Under the pieces are notes generated by a model, which worked only from the letters and a program-made list of their open reading frames with translations, was not told the origin of the DNA and did no database searches. A stretch of 24,272 nt of DNA, from assembly GCA_002491165.1 (NCBI GenBank), contig DKVK01000041.1, positions 59,059 to 83,330 of the forward strand. The letters run 5' to 3'. Positions 1 through 7,224 of this stretch are shown here, piece after piece; the stretch's first letter is position 1; every line of letters begins with the position of its first letter. The translations under genes were made by a program, and so were the position numbers. Origin of the DNA: Porphyromonadaceae bacterium UBA7180 (lineage in GTDB: Bacteria; Bacteroidota; Bacteroidia; Bacteroidales; Muribaculaceae).

Positions 1-542
1 CCGTGGAAGCCGTAGCGGCGCACGCCGTATTTGGAGTAAGCCTCCCAGGGAAGGGCGTACATGTAGGCCTTGGCGGGCATGGTTTGGTGGAAAGCGGTGT
101 CGAAGACTGCCACCTGGGGTTTGCCGGGCATGAGTTCGTGAATGGCCTCGATACCGGTCATGTTGGCGGGATTGTGGAGCGGTGCCACGGTGTAGCATTC
201 CTTGATTTTCTCCTCGACCTCCGGCGTGATGAGAACCGACGAAGCGAATTTGTCCATGCCGTGCACCACGCGGTGGCCTACGGCGTCGATTTCCTCGAAG
301 CTCTTGATGACGCCCTTCTCGGGGTCGGTGAGCACTTTCAGCACGTTCGAGACGGCGCTCTTGGCGTCGGGCATGTTGATTTCGAGGGTTTCCTTGCTGC
401 CGTCGGGGAGTTTGAATTTAAGGAACGAGTCGGGGAGACCGATTTTCTCGACGCCGCCTTCGGCCAGTACGTCTTTGCTTTCGGAGTCGATGAGCTTGTA
501 TTTCACGGAGCTGCTGCCGCAGTTCAATACCAGAATTTTCAT
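1..542 (-). CDS. ackA: Acetate kinase, N-terminal 180 residues (runs off the window)
   Basis: Acetate kinase interconverts acetyl phosphate plus ADP with acetate plus ATP, the substrate-level phosphorylation step of acetate fermentation in the cytoplasm. The minus-strand frame opens with ATG at 542 and stays open to base 1; the C-terminal half lies outside the window. Seen directly: the N-terminal phosphate loop MKILVLNCGSSSVKYKLID, the GHRVVHG motif, VFDTAFHQTMP, and YGVRRYGFHG at the very edge. All are signatures of the acetokinase family, whose members are about 400 residues long. It lies 71 nt downstream of pta on the same strand, the usual pta-ackA order. A short GC-rich inverted repeat sits between the two genes. 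The assignment is secure; only completeness is unknown. Confidence 0.96.
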   Translation of the reverse strand, partial: MKILVLNCGSSSVKYKLIDSESKDVLAEGGVEKIGLPDSFLKFKLPDGSKETLEINMPDAKSAVSNVLKVLTDPEKGVIKSFEEIDAVGHRVVHGMDKFASSVLITPEVEEKIKECYTVAPLHNPANMTGIEAIHELMPGKPQVAVFDTAFHQTMPAKAYMYALPWEAYSKYGVRRYGFH

Positions 543-556
543 AATCAGGCTGTTGG

Positions 557-583
557 GCGGGCGACAGGTTGATGACCGCCCGC
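557..583 (-). promoter_or_regulatory. Small hairpin between pta and ackA
   Basis: The 71-nt gap between pta and ackA contains a 7-bp perfect inverted repeat, gcgggcg at 557-563 and cgcccgc at 577-583, with a 13-nt loop. On the coding (minus) strand no T-run follows it, so it is not a classical terminator. It may be an mRNA processing or stability hairpin that tunes ackA relative to pta. That role is inference. Confidence 0.3.
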
Positions 584-613
584 TGTAAGATTTTTATAAT
601 TGGGTTGTTTGGA

Positions 614-1627
614 TTAAAGGTTCTTGTCTCCGATGGCCTGGTTGCAGGTCACGATGATGGTGTTGACTATGTCGTCGACTGTAGCGCCGCGGGAGAGGTC
701 GTTGACGGGGGCAGCGAGACCCTGGAGGATGGGGCCTACGGCACCGGCGCCGGCGAGGCGCTGCACGAGTTTGTAGGCGATGTTACCGGTTTCGAGCGAG
801 GGGAAGATGAGGGTATTGGCGTGGCCGGCAACGGTGCTGTCCGGAGCTTTCTGCGCTCCTACCGAGGGTACGATGGCGGCGTCGCTCTGCAGCTCGCCGT
901 CGATTCTCAGAGTCGGGTCGAGCTGGCGGGCCAGCTCTGTGGCTTCGCGCACTTTGTCCACGCGTTCGTGGCTGGCGCTGCCGCGTGTGGCGAAGCTAAG
1001 CATTGCAACCACGGGGTCGAGGCCGGCTATGTCGCGAGTAGTCTTGGCGGTGGCGATGGCTATCTGTGCGAGTTCCTCTTTGGTGGGGTCGGGCACCACG
1101 GCACAGTCGGCGAAGATGAGCATTCCCTGGTCGCCGAACGAGCAGCCTTCGGGGAGCAGCATGATGAATGCGCCGCTGACTACGGAGATGCCGGGTTTGG
1201 TCTTAAGCACCTGGAAGGCGGCGCGGAGCACGCTTGATGTGGGGCTCAGGGCGCCGGCAACCATACAGTCGGCATCGCCTGCCTTGATCATGAGGCAGCC
1301 CAGATAGAGGGGATTCTTCACGGTGTAGCGGGCATCTTCGAGCGATACACCTTTTTTCTTGCGGAGCTCGGCGAAAAGCTCGGCATATTTTTCGGTAAAC
1401 TCTTTGTCGTCGGGACTGCAGATGCGGGCCTTGGCTATGTTCTTGAGGCCGAGCTCGTCGGCTTTGGCGAGGATTTCCTCTTTCTTGCCGAGGAAAGTGA
1501 CGTCGGCAATGGCGTTGGCGATGATTTTATCGGCGGCCTGCAATGTGCGGGGTTCTGTCGATTCCGGGAGAATGAGGCGCTGGGGATGTTCCTGTGCCTT
1601 CGCGGTGAGACGTTCAAACAGTGTCAT
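614..1627 (-). CDS. pta: Phosphate acetyltransferase
   Basis: Phosphotransacetylase converts acetyl-CoA plus phosphate to acetyl phosphate plus CoA, feeding the acetate kinase encoded next. The 337-residue protein is the short, single-domain PTA_PTB form, about 330-340 residues, without the regulatory N-terminal domains of the long enterobacterial type. Seen: RLILPESTEPRTLQAA near the start, CMVAGALSPTSSVLRAAFQV around residues 120-140, and near the C terminus NTLIFPSLETGNIAYKLVQR, then GPILQGLAAPVNDLSRGAT. These are typical active-site and CoA-site stretches of this family. Start at the ATG at 1625-1627: the protein begins MTLFERLTAKAQEHP, as usual for the family. A promoter match lies about 100 nt upstream. 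No domain is missing. Confidence 0.96.
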   Translation of the reverse strand: MTLFERLTAKAQEHPQRLILPESTEPRTLQAADKIIANAIADVTFLGKKEEILAKADELGLKNIAKARICSPDDKEFTEKYAELFAELRKKKGVSLEDARYTVKNPLYLGCLMIKAGDADCMVAGALSPTSSVLRAAFQVLKTKPGISVVSGAFIMLLPEGCSFGDQGMLIFADCAVVPDPTKEELAQIAIATAKTTRDIAGLDPVVAMLSFATRGSASHERVDKVREATELARQLDPTLRIDGELQSDAAIVPSVGAQKAPDSTVAGHANTLIFPSLETGNIAYKLVQRLAGAGAVGPILQGLAAPVNDLSRGATVDDIVNTIIVTCNQAIGDKNL

Positions 1628-1728
1628 GATATTCTAATTTAGGTTTTACAAAAATCTTATCAAGGTGAAAAACAACAGGTTGCCGATTTGAGAATGACAA
1701 AAACCGCAACCGTCCGTTTTCACAAGTG

Positions 1729-1760
1729 CAAAGGTAAAGATTTTTCCGCAAATTTCCAAC
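1729..1760 (-). promoter_or_regulatory. Probable pta-ackA promoter (Bacteroidota type)
   Basis: On the minus strand, TACCTTTG (1729-1736) matches the Bacteroidota -7 element TAnnTTTG. Twenty nucleotides upstream lies GTTG (1757-1760), one mismatch from the -33 element TTTG. Transcription would start near 1722, giving a leader of about 95 nt before the pta ATG. The spacing matches that of the other promoters in this window. Confidence 0.6.
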
Positions 1761-1939
1761 CCCGAGGTCCGAAAAAAACAGCACAGTGCATAAAAACGCC
1801 GCTACGCCGCCCCGCTTTTTTGATTGTTTCCGACTCTTCAGTGCGGGCACCAGGAGTTCCGGGAGGAGTAAAAATCGCGTCCCGGCAAATTGTCCGGATA
1901 CCTCCTGAACAGTAATTCGGAGTAAAAGCGGGGATTAAA

Positions 1940-1971
1940 TTTGTGGGGTCGGAAAAATTTTTCTAATTTTG
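1940..1971 (+). promoter_or_regulatory. Promoter of the LptF/LptG permease gene (Bacteroidota type)
   Basis: An exact -33 TTTG at 1940-1943 is followed by a 20-nt spacer and an exact -7 match TAATTTTG (TAnnTTTG) at 1964-1971. The start site would be near 1978, leaving an unusually long leader of about 140 nt before the ATG at 2122. Confidence 0.75.
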
Positions 1972-2121
1972 CAAATTGTAGCAAAACGGCCCGGTTTATC
2001 CCTCTCTTTTTTTGATGGAACGGGCTGAGGATGACGATAGTTCCCCTCTTATCCAGAGCCTCCGGTTTTGCTGCCGTCCGTGCGCCGTTTTCGCAATGTG
2101 CGCCCCTAAAATCTTAAACGT

Positions 2122-4038
2122 ATGCTTATTAAGCGACTATATAGGTTCATACTGAAAAGTTTTCTGCCGCTCTTCGCCATGACGTTTTTCATAGTGCTGT
2201 TCATAGTTCTGATGCAGTTCCTGTGGCGTTATGTGGACGATTTGGTGGGCAAAGGTCTCCCGTTCGATGTCATCGGGGAGCTGTTCTTCTACGCCGCCGT
2301 GTCGATGGTGCCCATGGCGTTGCCGCTGGCCATCCTGCTGGCGTCGCTGATGACGTTCGGCAACCTCGGGGAGAAGTTCGAGCTTACGGCCATGAAAGCC
2401 GCGGGCATCTCCCTGCTCCAGGTAATGAAGCCGCTCATTGTTTTCATAACGCTTGTGGCCATAGGAGCCTTCTTTTTCCAGAACGACGTGTTGCCCCGGG
2501 CGCAGGTAAAGATGTGGACCCTGCTCTTCTCCATGAAGCAGAAATCGCCCGAAGTGGAGATTCCGGAAGGGGTTTTCTACGACCAGATTCCGGGCTATAA
2601 CCTCTTTGTGGCCAAGAAGAACCCCGATACCGGCGTGCTGAAAAACGTGATGATATATAATGTGCGTGACGGCGGGGACAACGCCTCCATCGTGCTTACC
2701 GACTCGGCGCGCATAGCTTTCACCAAGGACAACAAATACCTGTACCTTCACCTCTACCGGGGCGAACAGTTCGAGAACCTGCGCGACATGTCGGCCATAG
2801 AGTCGTCGAGCCGCGGCGGCGTCCCTTTCCGCCGCGAGACGTTTGAAGACAAGGAAGTGCTCATCCCCTTTGACGCCAACTTCAACCGACTCGACGACGA
2901 GGGGATGCGCAAGCAATATGTGGGCAAAAACATAGCGGAACTGCAGCAGACCATTGACTCGCTGTCGGTGCGCATGGACAGCATAGGCGAGGATTACAGC
3001 CGCGCGTTGCTATCGATGCCTGTGGGCGGTGTTAGCCGCAGTTGGGACTCCAGGAAAAAGGCTCCCGCTCCTTTCGCCAAGACCGCGATGCCCAAGAAGA
3101 TACCCGACCTCGACAGCATCCTTGCCGGCCTCAGCGAAGGGGAACTGCGCAATGTCTTTTCGCAGGCGCAGCAACGCGTCTCCATGGTAAAGGCCGACTA
3201 CGAGTTCAAGTCTGAATCCATGGCCGACGACAAGAAATCCATGCGCCGCCACGGCATAGAACTGCTCAAGAAATTCACCCTCTCGGTGGCGTGCCTTATC
3301 TTCTTCTTCATCGGCGCGCCGCTTGGTGCCATCATACGCAAGGGTGGTCTCGGCACACCGCTGGTAATCAGTGTGTTACTCTTTCTTGTATATTATATCA
3401 TCGACAATACGGGCTACAAGATGGCGCGCGACGGCCGCTGGCCCGTATGGATGGGAATGTGGATTTCAACCGCCGTGCTCGCCCCCTTGGGGGTGTACGT
3501 AACCTACAAGGCGCTAAACGACTCGGCAGTCTTCGACAAGGACGCATGGCTCATCAAGATACGGCGTCTGCTGGGTGCGAAACTCACTCGCCACATCACC
3601 GTCAAAGAGGTCATTATCAACGATATCAGCGTTGACAAGGCTCAGGAAATGCTGTCGCGACTGGGCGCCGGCGCCCGGTCGCTGCTCAAGGCAACGCCGC
3701 TGCGCTATTCCTACAAATCCTTCTGGACGCGCGGCGTGGACACCGCGAGTCTCCAGGCGCTCAGCGACGAGCTTGAAGCCACAGTGCAGTATATGCTCGA
3801 CTGCCGCGACGTCATGGTGGTAGGACGGCTCATGGACTATCCCGTCTTGCGCCGAGAGTGGATATATACGCCGGGACGCGGCTGGGTGGGCAAAGCGCTT
3901 ATGTGGTTCGTGCCTTTCGGCCTGCCGCTCTACCTCGTAGGCCTCAACCACCGCCGCCACCTCCGCGCCGAACTCCACCAGATAGAGAAAACAACCGTGC
4001 AAATACAAGCCATGCTCTCCTCCGAGAAGGAAAGCTGA
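2122..4038 (+). CDS. LptF/LptG family permease (lipopolysaccharide export), long Bacteroidota form
   Basis: Inner-membrane permease of the YjgP/YjgQ (LptF/LptG) family. Members work with the LptB ATPase to extract LPS from the inner membrane and hand it to the periplasmic bridge. The 638-residue protein has the family layout: helices at about 11-35, 53-78 and 102-120, a large periplasmic segment at about 121-385, then helices at about 386-406, 413-432 and 440-463. Family-like stretches seen are FGNLGEKFELTAMKAAGIS and FFFIGAPLGAIIRKGGLG. Classical members are about 360 residues. This one has extra periplasmic sequence and a C-terminal extension of about 170 residues with a further helix near 591-610. 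The start is a clear ATG downstream of a good promoter. The family is secure; whether it acts as LptF, LptG or both cannot be told from sequence. Confidence 0.9.
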   Translation: MLIKRLYRFILKSFLPLFAMTFFIVLFIVLMQFLWRYVDDLVGKGLPFDVIGELFFYAAVSMVPMALPLAILLASLMTFGNLGEKFELTAMKAAGISLLQVMKPLIVFITLVAIGAFFFQNDVLPRAQVKMWTLLFSMKQKSPEVEIPEGVFYDQIPGYNLFVAKKNPDTGVLKNVMIYNVRDGGDNASIVLTDSARIAFTKDNKYLYLHLYRGEQFENLRDMSAIESSSRGGVPFRRETFEDKEVLIPFDANFNRLDDEGMRKQYVGKNIAELQQTIDSLSVRMDSIGEDYSRALLSMPVGGVSRSWDSRKKAPAPFAKTAMPKKIPDLDSILAGLSEGELRNVFSQAQQRVSMVKADYEFKSESMADDKKSMRRHGIELLKKFTLSVACLIFFFIGAPLGAIIRKGGLGTPLVISVLLFLVYYIIDNTGYKMARDGRWPVWMGMWISTAVLAPLGVYVTYKALNDSAVFDKDAWLIKIRRLLGAKLTRHITVKEVIINDISVDKAQEMLSRLGAGARSLLKATPLRYSYKSFWTRGVDTASLQALSDELEATVQYMLDCRDVMVVGRLMDYPVLRREWIYTPGRGWVGKALMWFVPFGLPLYLVGLNHRRHLRAELHQIEKTTVQIQAMLSSEKES

Positions 4039-4065
4039 GACCCCGTTACCTGAAATCCTATCCCT

Positions 4066-4476
4066 ATGGCTAAAGAAATTCAATTCGTATTTTACAATCT
4101 CCCCGACAACTCCGGGAAGGTGCAAGCGTATGTAGAAGACAAGACGCTATGGCTAACGCAGAAAGCCATGGCACAACTCTTCGATGTTGAGGTAAACACT
4201 ATAAACTATCATCTGAAGGAAATTTTTTCTTCAAAGGAATTTGAGGAGGAGGCAACTATTCGAAAAATTCGAACAGTTCAACCGGAAGGAACCCGGCAGG
4301 TTGAAAGAGAACGTGCTTTTTATTCTCTTGACGCCATTATCAGCGTCGGATACCGCGTCAACAGCCGGCGGGCAACTCTCTTCCGCCAATGGGCAACGAA
4401 AGTGCTCAACGAATTTATCCGCAAAGGATTCGTACTTGACGACGACCGCCTGAATTTGGTTGATTCATTCTATTAA
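4066..4476 (+). pseudogene. Truncated RhuM-family (virulence protein RhuM-like) fragment
   Basis: The 136-residue product matches the conserved N-terminal half of RhuM-family proteins. Seen: DKTLWLTQKAMAQLFDV, a likely helix-turn-helix-like segment, then NTINYHLKEIF, and the hallmark FYSLDAIISVGYRVNSRRAT followed by FRQWATKVLNEFI. It stops at DDDRLNLVDSFY, just where full-length members of about 330 residues continue into their C-terminal half. I therefore read it as a 3'-truncated remnant. It begins 27 nt after the permease stop with no promoter of its own, and the parE promoter follows 45 nt after its stop. Base composition is more AT-rich than the flanking core genes, consistent with an acquired element that was later cut down. 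RhuM is widely distributed on genomic islands; its molecular role is not established. A short functional DNA-binding protein is the alternative. Confidence 0.75.
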
Positions 4477-4521
4477 ATGGGATGTTTTCGCGTCAGAACG
4501 GACTTGGTAGTGGTTGCTGGT

Positions 4522-4553
4522 TTTGGCGGTTTCGGAAATTTTTGCTAAATTTG
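4522..4553 (+). promoter_or_regulatory. parE-coaD promoter (Bacteroidota type)
   Basis: Exact -33 TTTG at 4522-4525, 20-nt spacer, exact -7 TAAATTTG at 4546-4553. The predicted start site near 4560 leaves a leader of about 23 nt before the parE ATG at 4583. This supports that start despite the protein's long low-complexity N terminus. Confidence 0.8.
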
Positions 4554-4582
4554 CGGTCACGGATTAGTCCGAGGTTTTTATC

Positions 4583-6640
4583 ATGCAGGAATTGGATATC
4601 TTTAATGAAGAATCCCTTCAGGGAAATAATGAAAATATTAATGCCGGCGGCGAAGTGAGTGAAAACGCCGCTTCCGGTAATGACTCTGTCGGAGGCACCG
4701 TCGCTGCCGGCAACGGATCGGTTGCCGGCAATTACGACGAGAGCGCTATAGTCACGCTCGCGTGGAACGAGCATATACGCCGCCGCCCCGGTATGTACAT
4801 CGGTAAGCTCGGCGACGGCTCGCACTCCGAGGACGGCATCTACGTGTTGCTCAAAGAGGTGGTGGACAACAGCATCGACGAGTTCAACATGGGCGCCGGC
4901 AAGCGCATCGACATAGACCTCAGCGAGGAGGGACGCGTCCGCGTGCGCGACTACGGCCGCGGAATCCCCCTCGGCAAGGTGGTGGACGTGGCTTCCAACA
5001 TCAACACCGGCGGTAAGTTCGACGACAAGAATTTCCAGAAGGCGGTGGGCCTCAACGGCGTCGGCCTCAAGGCCGTGAACGCCATGAGTCTCGACTGCAC
5101 CGTCTCGAGCGTGCGCGACGGCAAGAAGGTGACGGCACATTTCCATCAGGGGAACCTCATGGAGGTGACCGAACCCACCGACACCTCGGAGGAAAACGGC
5201 ACCGCCGTGGAGTTCATCCCCGACAACGAGCTGTTCGAGAATTTCAGCTTCCGAGCCGAGTTCGTGGAGACGATGGTGAACAATTACACTTACCTAAACA
5301 CCGGGCTACAGATATACTTCAACGGCCGCAGATACCTGTCGCGCCACGGCCTCCTGGACTTGCTGACCCGCAACATGACGGCCGAGCCGCTCTACCCGAT
5401 AATCCACCTGAAAGGGGAGGACATAGAGGTGGTGCTCACACATACCGACCAGTACGGCGAGGAGTATTACTCCTTCGTCAACGGACAGCACACCACGCAG
5501 GGGGGTACACACCTGACAGCATTCCGCGAGCACCTGAGCCGCACTATCAAGGAATTTTCCGGCAAGGGCTACGAGTATGCCGACATACGCAACGGCATAG
5601 TGGCGGCTGTGGCGGTACGCATCCAGGAACCGGTGTTCGAGAGCCAGACCAAGACGAAGCTCGGCAGCAAGTTCATCGCCCCGAAGAGTACCGTCACGGT
5701 AAACAAGTTCGTGGGCGACTTCATAAAGCGCGAGCTTGACAATTACCTGCACAAACATACCGACGTGGCGGAGATAATGCTTCGCAAGATTTCGCAGAGC
5801 GAGAAGGAACGCAAGGCCATGGCCGGCGTTGCCAAACTGGCACGCGAGAAGTCGAAGAAAGTGTCGCTCCACAACCGCAAGCTGCGCGACTGCCGCGTGC
5901 ATTACAACGACCCGCGCAAGACGGGCGGCAAGGATGATGACGATATGCGCGAACAGTCGTCTATCTTCATCACTGAGGGAGAGTCGGCCACCGGTACCAT
6001 CACCAAGGTTCGCGACGCCCGCACGCAGGCCGTCTTCTCGCTGCGCGGAAAGCCGCTCAACGCCTTCGGCAAGACACAGGAAGTGGTCTACAAGAACGAC
6101 GAGTTCAACCTGCTCCAGGCGGCCCTCAACCTCGAGGAGGGGATTGACGGGCTGCGCTACAACAAGGTGATAATCACCACCGATGCCGATGTCGACGGCA
6201 TGCACATCCGGTTGCTCATCCTGACGTTCTTCCTCACCTTCTTCCCTGACCTGATAAAGAAGGGACACGTCTATATCCTTCAGACACCGCTCTTCCGCGT
6301 GCGCGACAAACGCTCCACTCGCCGCAAGAAAGGGCGCGGCAAGAAGGCCGATGCGGGTGCCGAAAAAGACACTTATTACTGCTACACCGACGAGGAACGT
6401 GAAGCCGCCATCGGGCGCTTCGGCAAGTTCGCCGAGATAACACGATTCAAAGGTCTGGGTGAAATCAACGACGACGAGTTCGCCGAGTTCATAGGCCCGG
6501 GAATGCGCCTCGACCCGGTGACGCTACGCAAGGAAGACCTGCCGGACAAACTAATGGAGTTCTATATGGGCAAAAACACCATGGACCGCCAGGAGTTCAT
6601 TATCAACAACCTCATAGTGGAGGACGATTCCGAGTTATGA
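4583..6640 (+). CDS. parE: DNA topoisomerase IV subunit B (type IIA ATPase subunit)
   Basis: ATPase subunit of a type IIA topoisomerase that, with ParC, decatenates and relaxes DNA. In 685 residues I see the GHKL ATP site: the N-box KEVVDNSIDEF at about 91-101 with Glu92 and Asn96, DYGRGIP at 123-129, and GLNGVGLKAVNAMS at 157-170. A transducer segment with HTTQGGTHL follows near 303-311. The TOPRIM domain has FITEGESATG near 463-471 (Glu465 the catalytic acid) and TTDADVDGMH at 532-541 (the Asp-x-Asp metal site). Residues 1-50 are a low-complexity Gly/Asn/Ala/Ser-rich extension. A basic insertion, RSTRRKKGRGKKADAG, sits at about 577-592. ParC is encoded far away on the other strand. The sequence resembles the Bacteroidota ParE type; GyrB is less likely because the length is short for a Gram-negative GyrB. 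Confidence 0.88.
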   Translation: MQELDIFNEESLQGNNENINAGGEVSENAASGNDSVGGTVAAGNGSVAGNYDESAIVTLAWNEHIRRRPGMYIGKLGDGSHSEDGIYVLLKEVVDNSIDEFNMGAGKRIDIDLSEEGRVRVRDYGRGIPLGKVVDVASNINTGGKFDDKNFQKAVGLNGVGLKAVNAMSLDCTVSSVRDGKKVTAHFHQGNLMEVTEPTDTSEENGTAVEFIPDNELFENFSFRAEFVETMVNNYTYLNTGLQIYFNGRRYLSRHGLLDLLTRNMTAEPLYPIIHLKGEDIEVVLTHTDQYGEEYYSFVNGQHTTQGGTHLTAFREHLSRTIKEFSGKGYEYADIRNGIVAAVAVRIQEPVFESQTKTKLGSKFIAPKSTVTVNKFVGDFIKRELDNYLHKHTDVAEIMLRKISQSEKERKAMAGVAKLAREKSKKVSLHNRKLRDCRVHYNDPRKTGGKDDDDMREQSSIFITEGESATGTITKVRDARTQAVFSLRGKPLNAFGKTQEVVYKNDEFNLLQAALNLEEGIDGLRYNKVIITTDADVDGMHIRLLILTFFLTFFPDLIKKGHVYILQTPLFRVRDKRSTRRKKGRGKKADAGAEKDTYYCYTDEEREAAIGRFGKFAEITRFKGLGEINDDEFAEFIGPGMRLDPVTLRKEDLPDKLMEFYMGKNTMDRQEFIINNLIVEDDSEL

Positions 6641-7101
6641 GCCAAGCTATGGAAACGGAGAAAAGGAGCGCGTTTTTCGCCGGCAGTTTCAACCCCTTCA
6701 CCGTGGGGCATCTGGACATCCTGGAGCGCGGCGTGGCGCTGTTCGGCCATGTGACGGTGGCGCTCGGCGTGAACGAGCGCAAGCCGGAAAGCGAGTCGGA
6801 AGAGCGTTTCCGCGAATTGGAGAAACTTTTTGCCGGGCGCGGGGACGTGGACGTGGTGCGCTACACCGGCCTCACGGCGCAGGCGGCGCTCGGACACGGT
6901 GCGTGCTGTCTGCTGCGCGGAGTGCGCGGCGTGGCCGACTTCGAGTATGAACGCAATATGGCGGAGGTGAACCGGCAACTCTTCGGCATCGACACGGTGC
7001 TGCTCTTCGCCGACCCGAGGCTCAGCTCCGTATCGTCTTCTATGGTCCGCGAACTTGAGCATTTCGGCTACGATACCTCGCGATTCGTCATAAAACCCTG
7101 A
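6637..7101 (+). CDS. coaD: Phosphopantetheine adenylyltransferase
   Basis: Catalyses the fourth step of coenzyme A synthesis: 4'-phosphopantetheine plus ATP gives dephospho-CoA plus pyrophosphate. The 154-residue length fits the family (about 150-165). Seen: the nucleotidyltransferase motif FAGSFNPFTVGHLDI with the TxxH-type histidine at residue 25, the substrate-site stretch LLRGVRGVADFEYERNMAEVN, and the C-terminal LSSVSSSMVREL corresponding to the family's ISSTxVR motif. The ATG at 6637 overlaps the parE stop by four bases (ATGA), implying translational coupling. A second in-frame ATG at 6649 is possible. The pairing with parE is a known Bacteroidales neighbourhood and has no obvious functional link. 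Confidence 0.94.
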   Translation: MSQAMETEKRSAFFAGSFNPFTVGHLDILERGVALFGHVTVALGVNERKPESESEERFRELEKLFAGRGDVDVVRYTGLTAQAALGHGACCLLRGVRGVADFEYERNMAEVNRQLFGIDTVLLFADPRLSSVSSSMVRELEHFGYDTSRFVIKP

Positions 7102-7224
7102 TGTTTTAACATAAATTACATCCCACTCTGTAAACTACACACACCTTTTTGACTCTTTAATAGTGTAGCGCATTAATTTTAGGAGCTACTTAAAGAGGAT
7201 TCCAAAACATTGAAACCAATCGCT

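Larger units (their letters stand above)
1628..2121. other. Divergent intergenic region between pta and the LptF/LptG gene
   Basis: This 494-nt stretch separates two divergent genes. It holds the pta promoter on the left and the permease promoter on the right. In the middle is a nested inverted-repeat pair: outer arms caggag 1851-1856 and ctcctg 1902-1907, inner arms ccggga 1859-1864 and tcccgg 1880-1885. I see no convincing coding frame; the short open frames here lack family-like sequence. The permease leader of about 140 nt (roughly 1979-2121) has no recognisable riboswitch. Confidence 0.5.

Noticed and set aside
1614..1850. 78-codon minus-strand open frame upstream of pta
   Set aside because: It overlaps the pta start and the predicted pta promoter and has no conserved features.
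7148..7181. Promoter-like TTTG and TAATTTTA upstream of the S41 peptidase gene
   Set aside because: The spacer is 22 nt and the -7 element has a mismatch, so it is weaker than the six matches reported. Read-through from coaD is equally likely.
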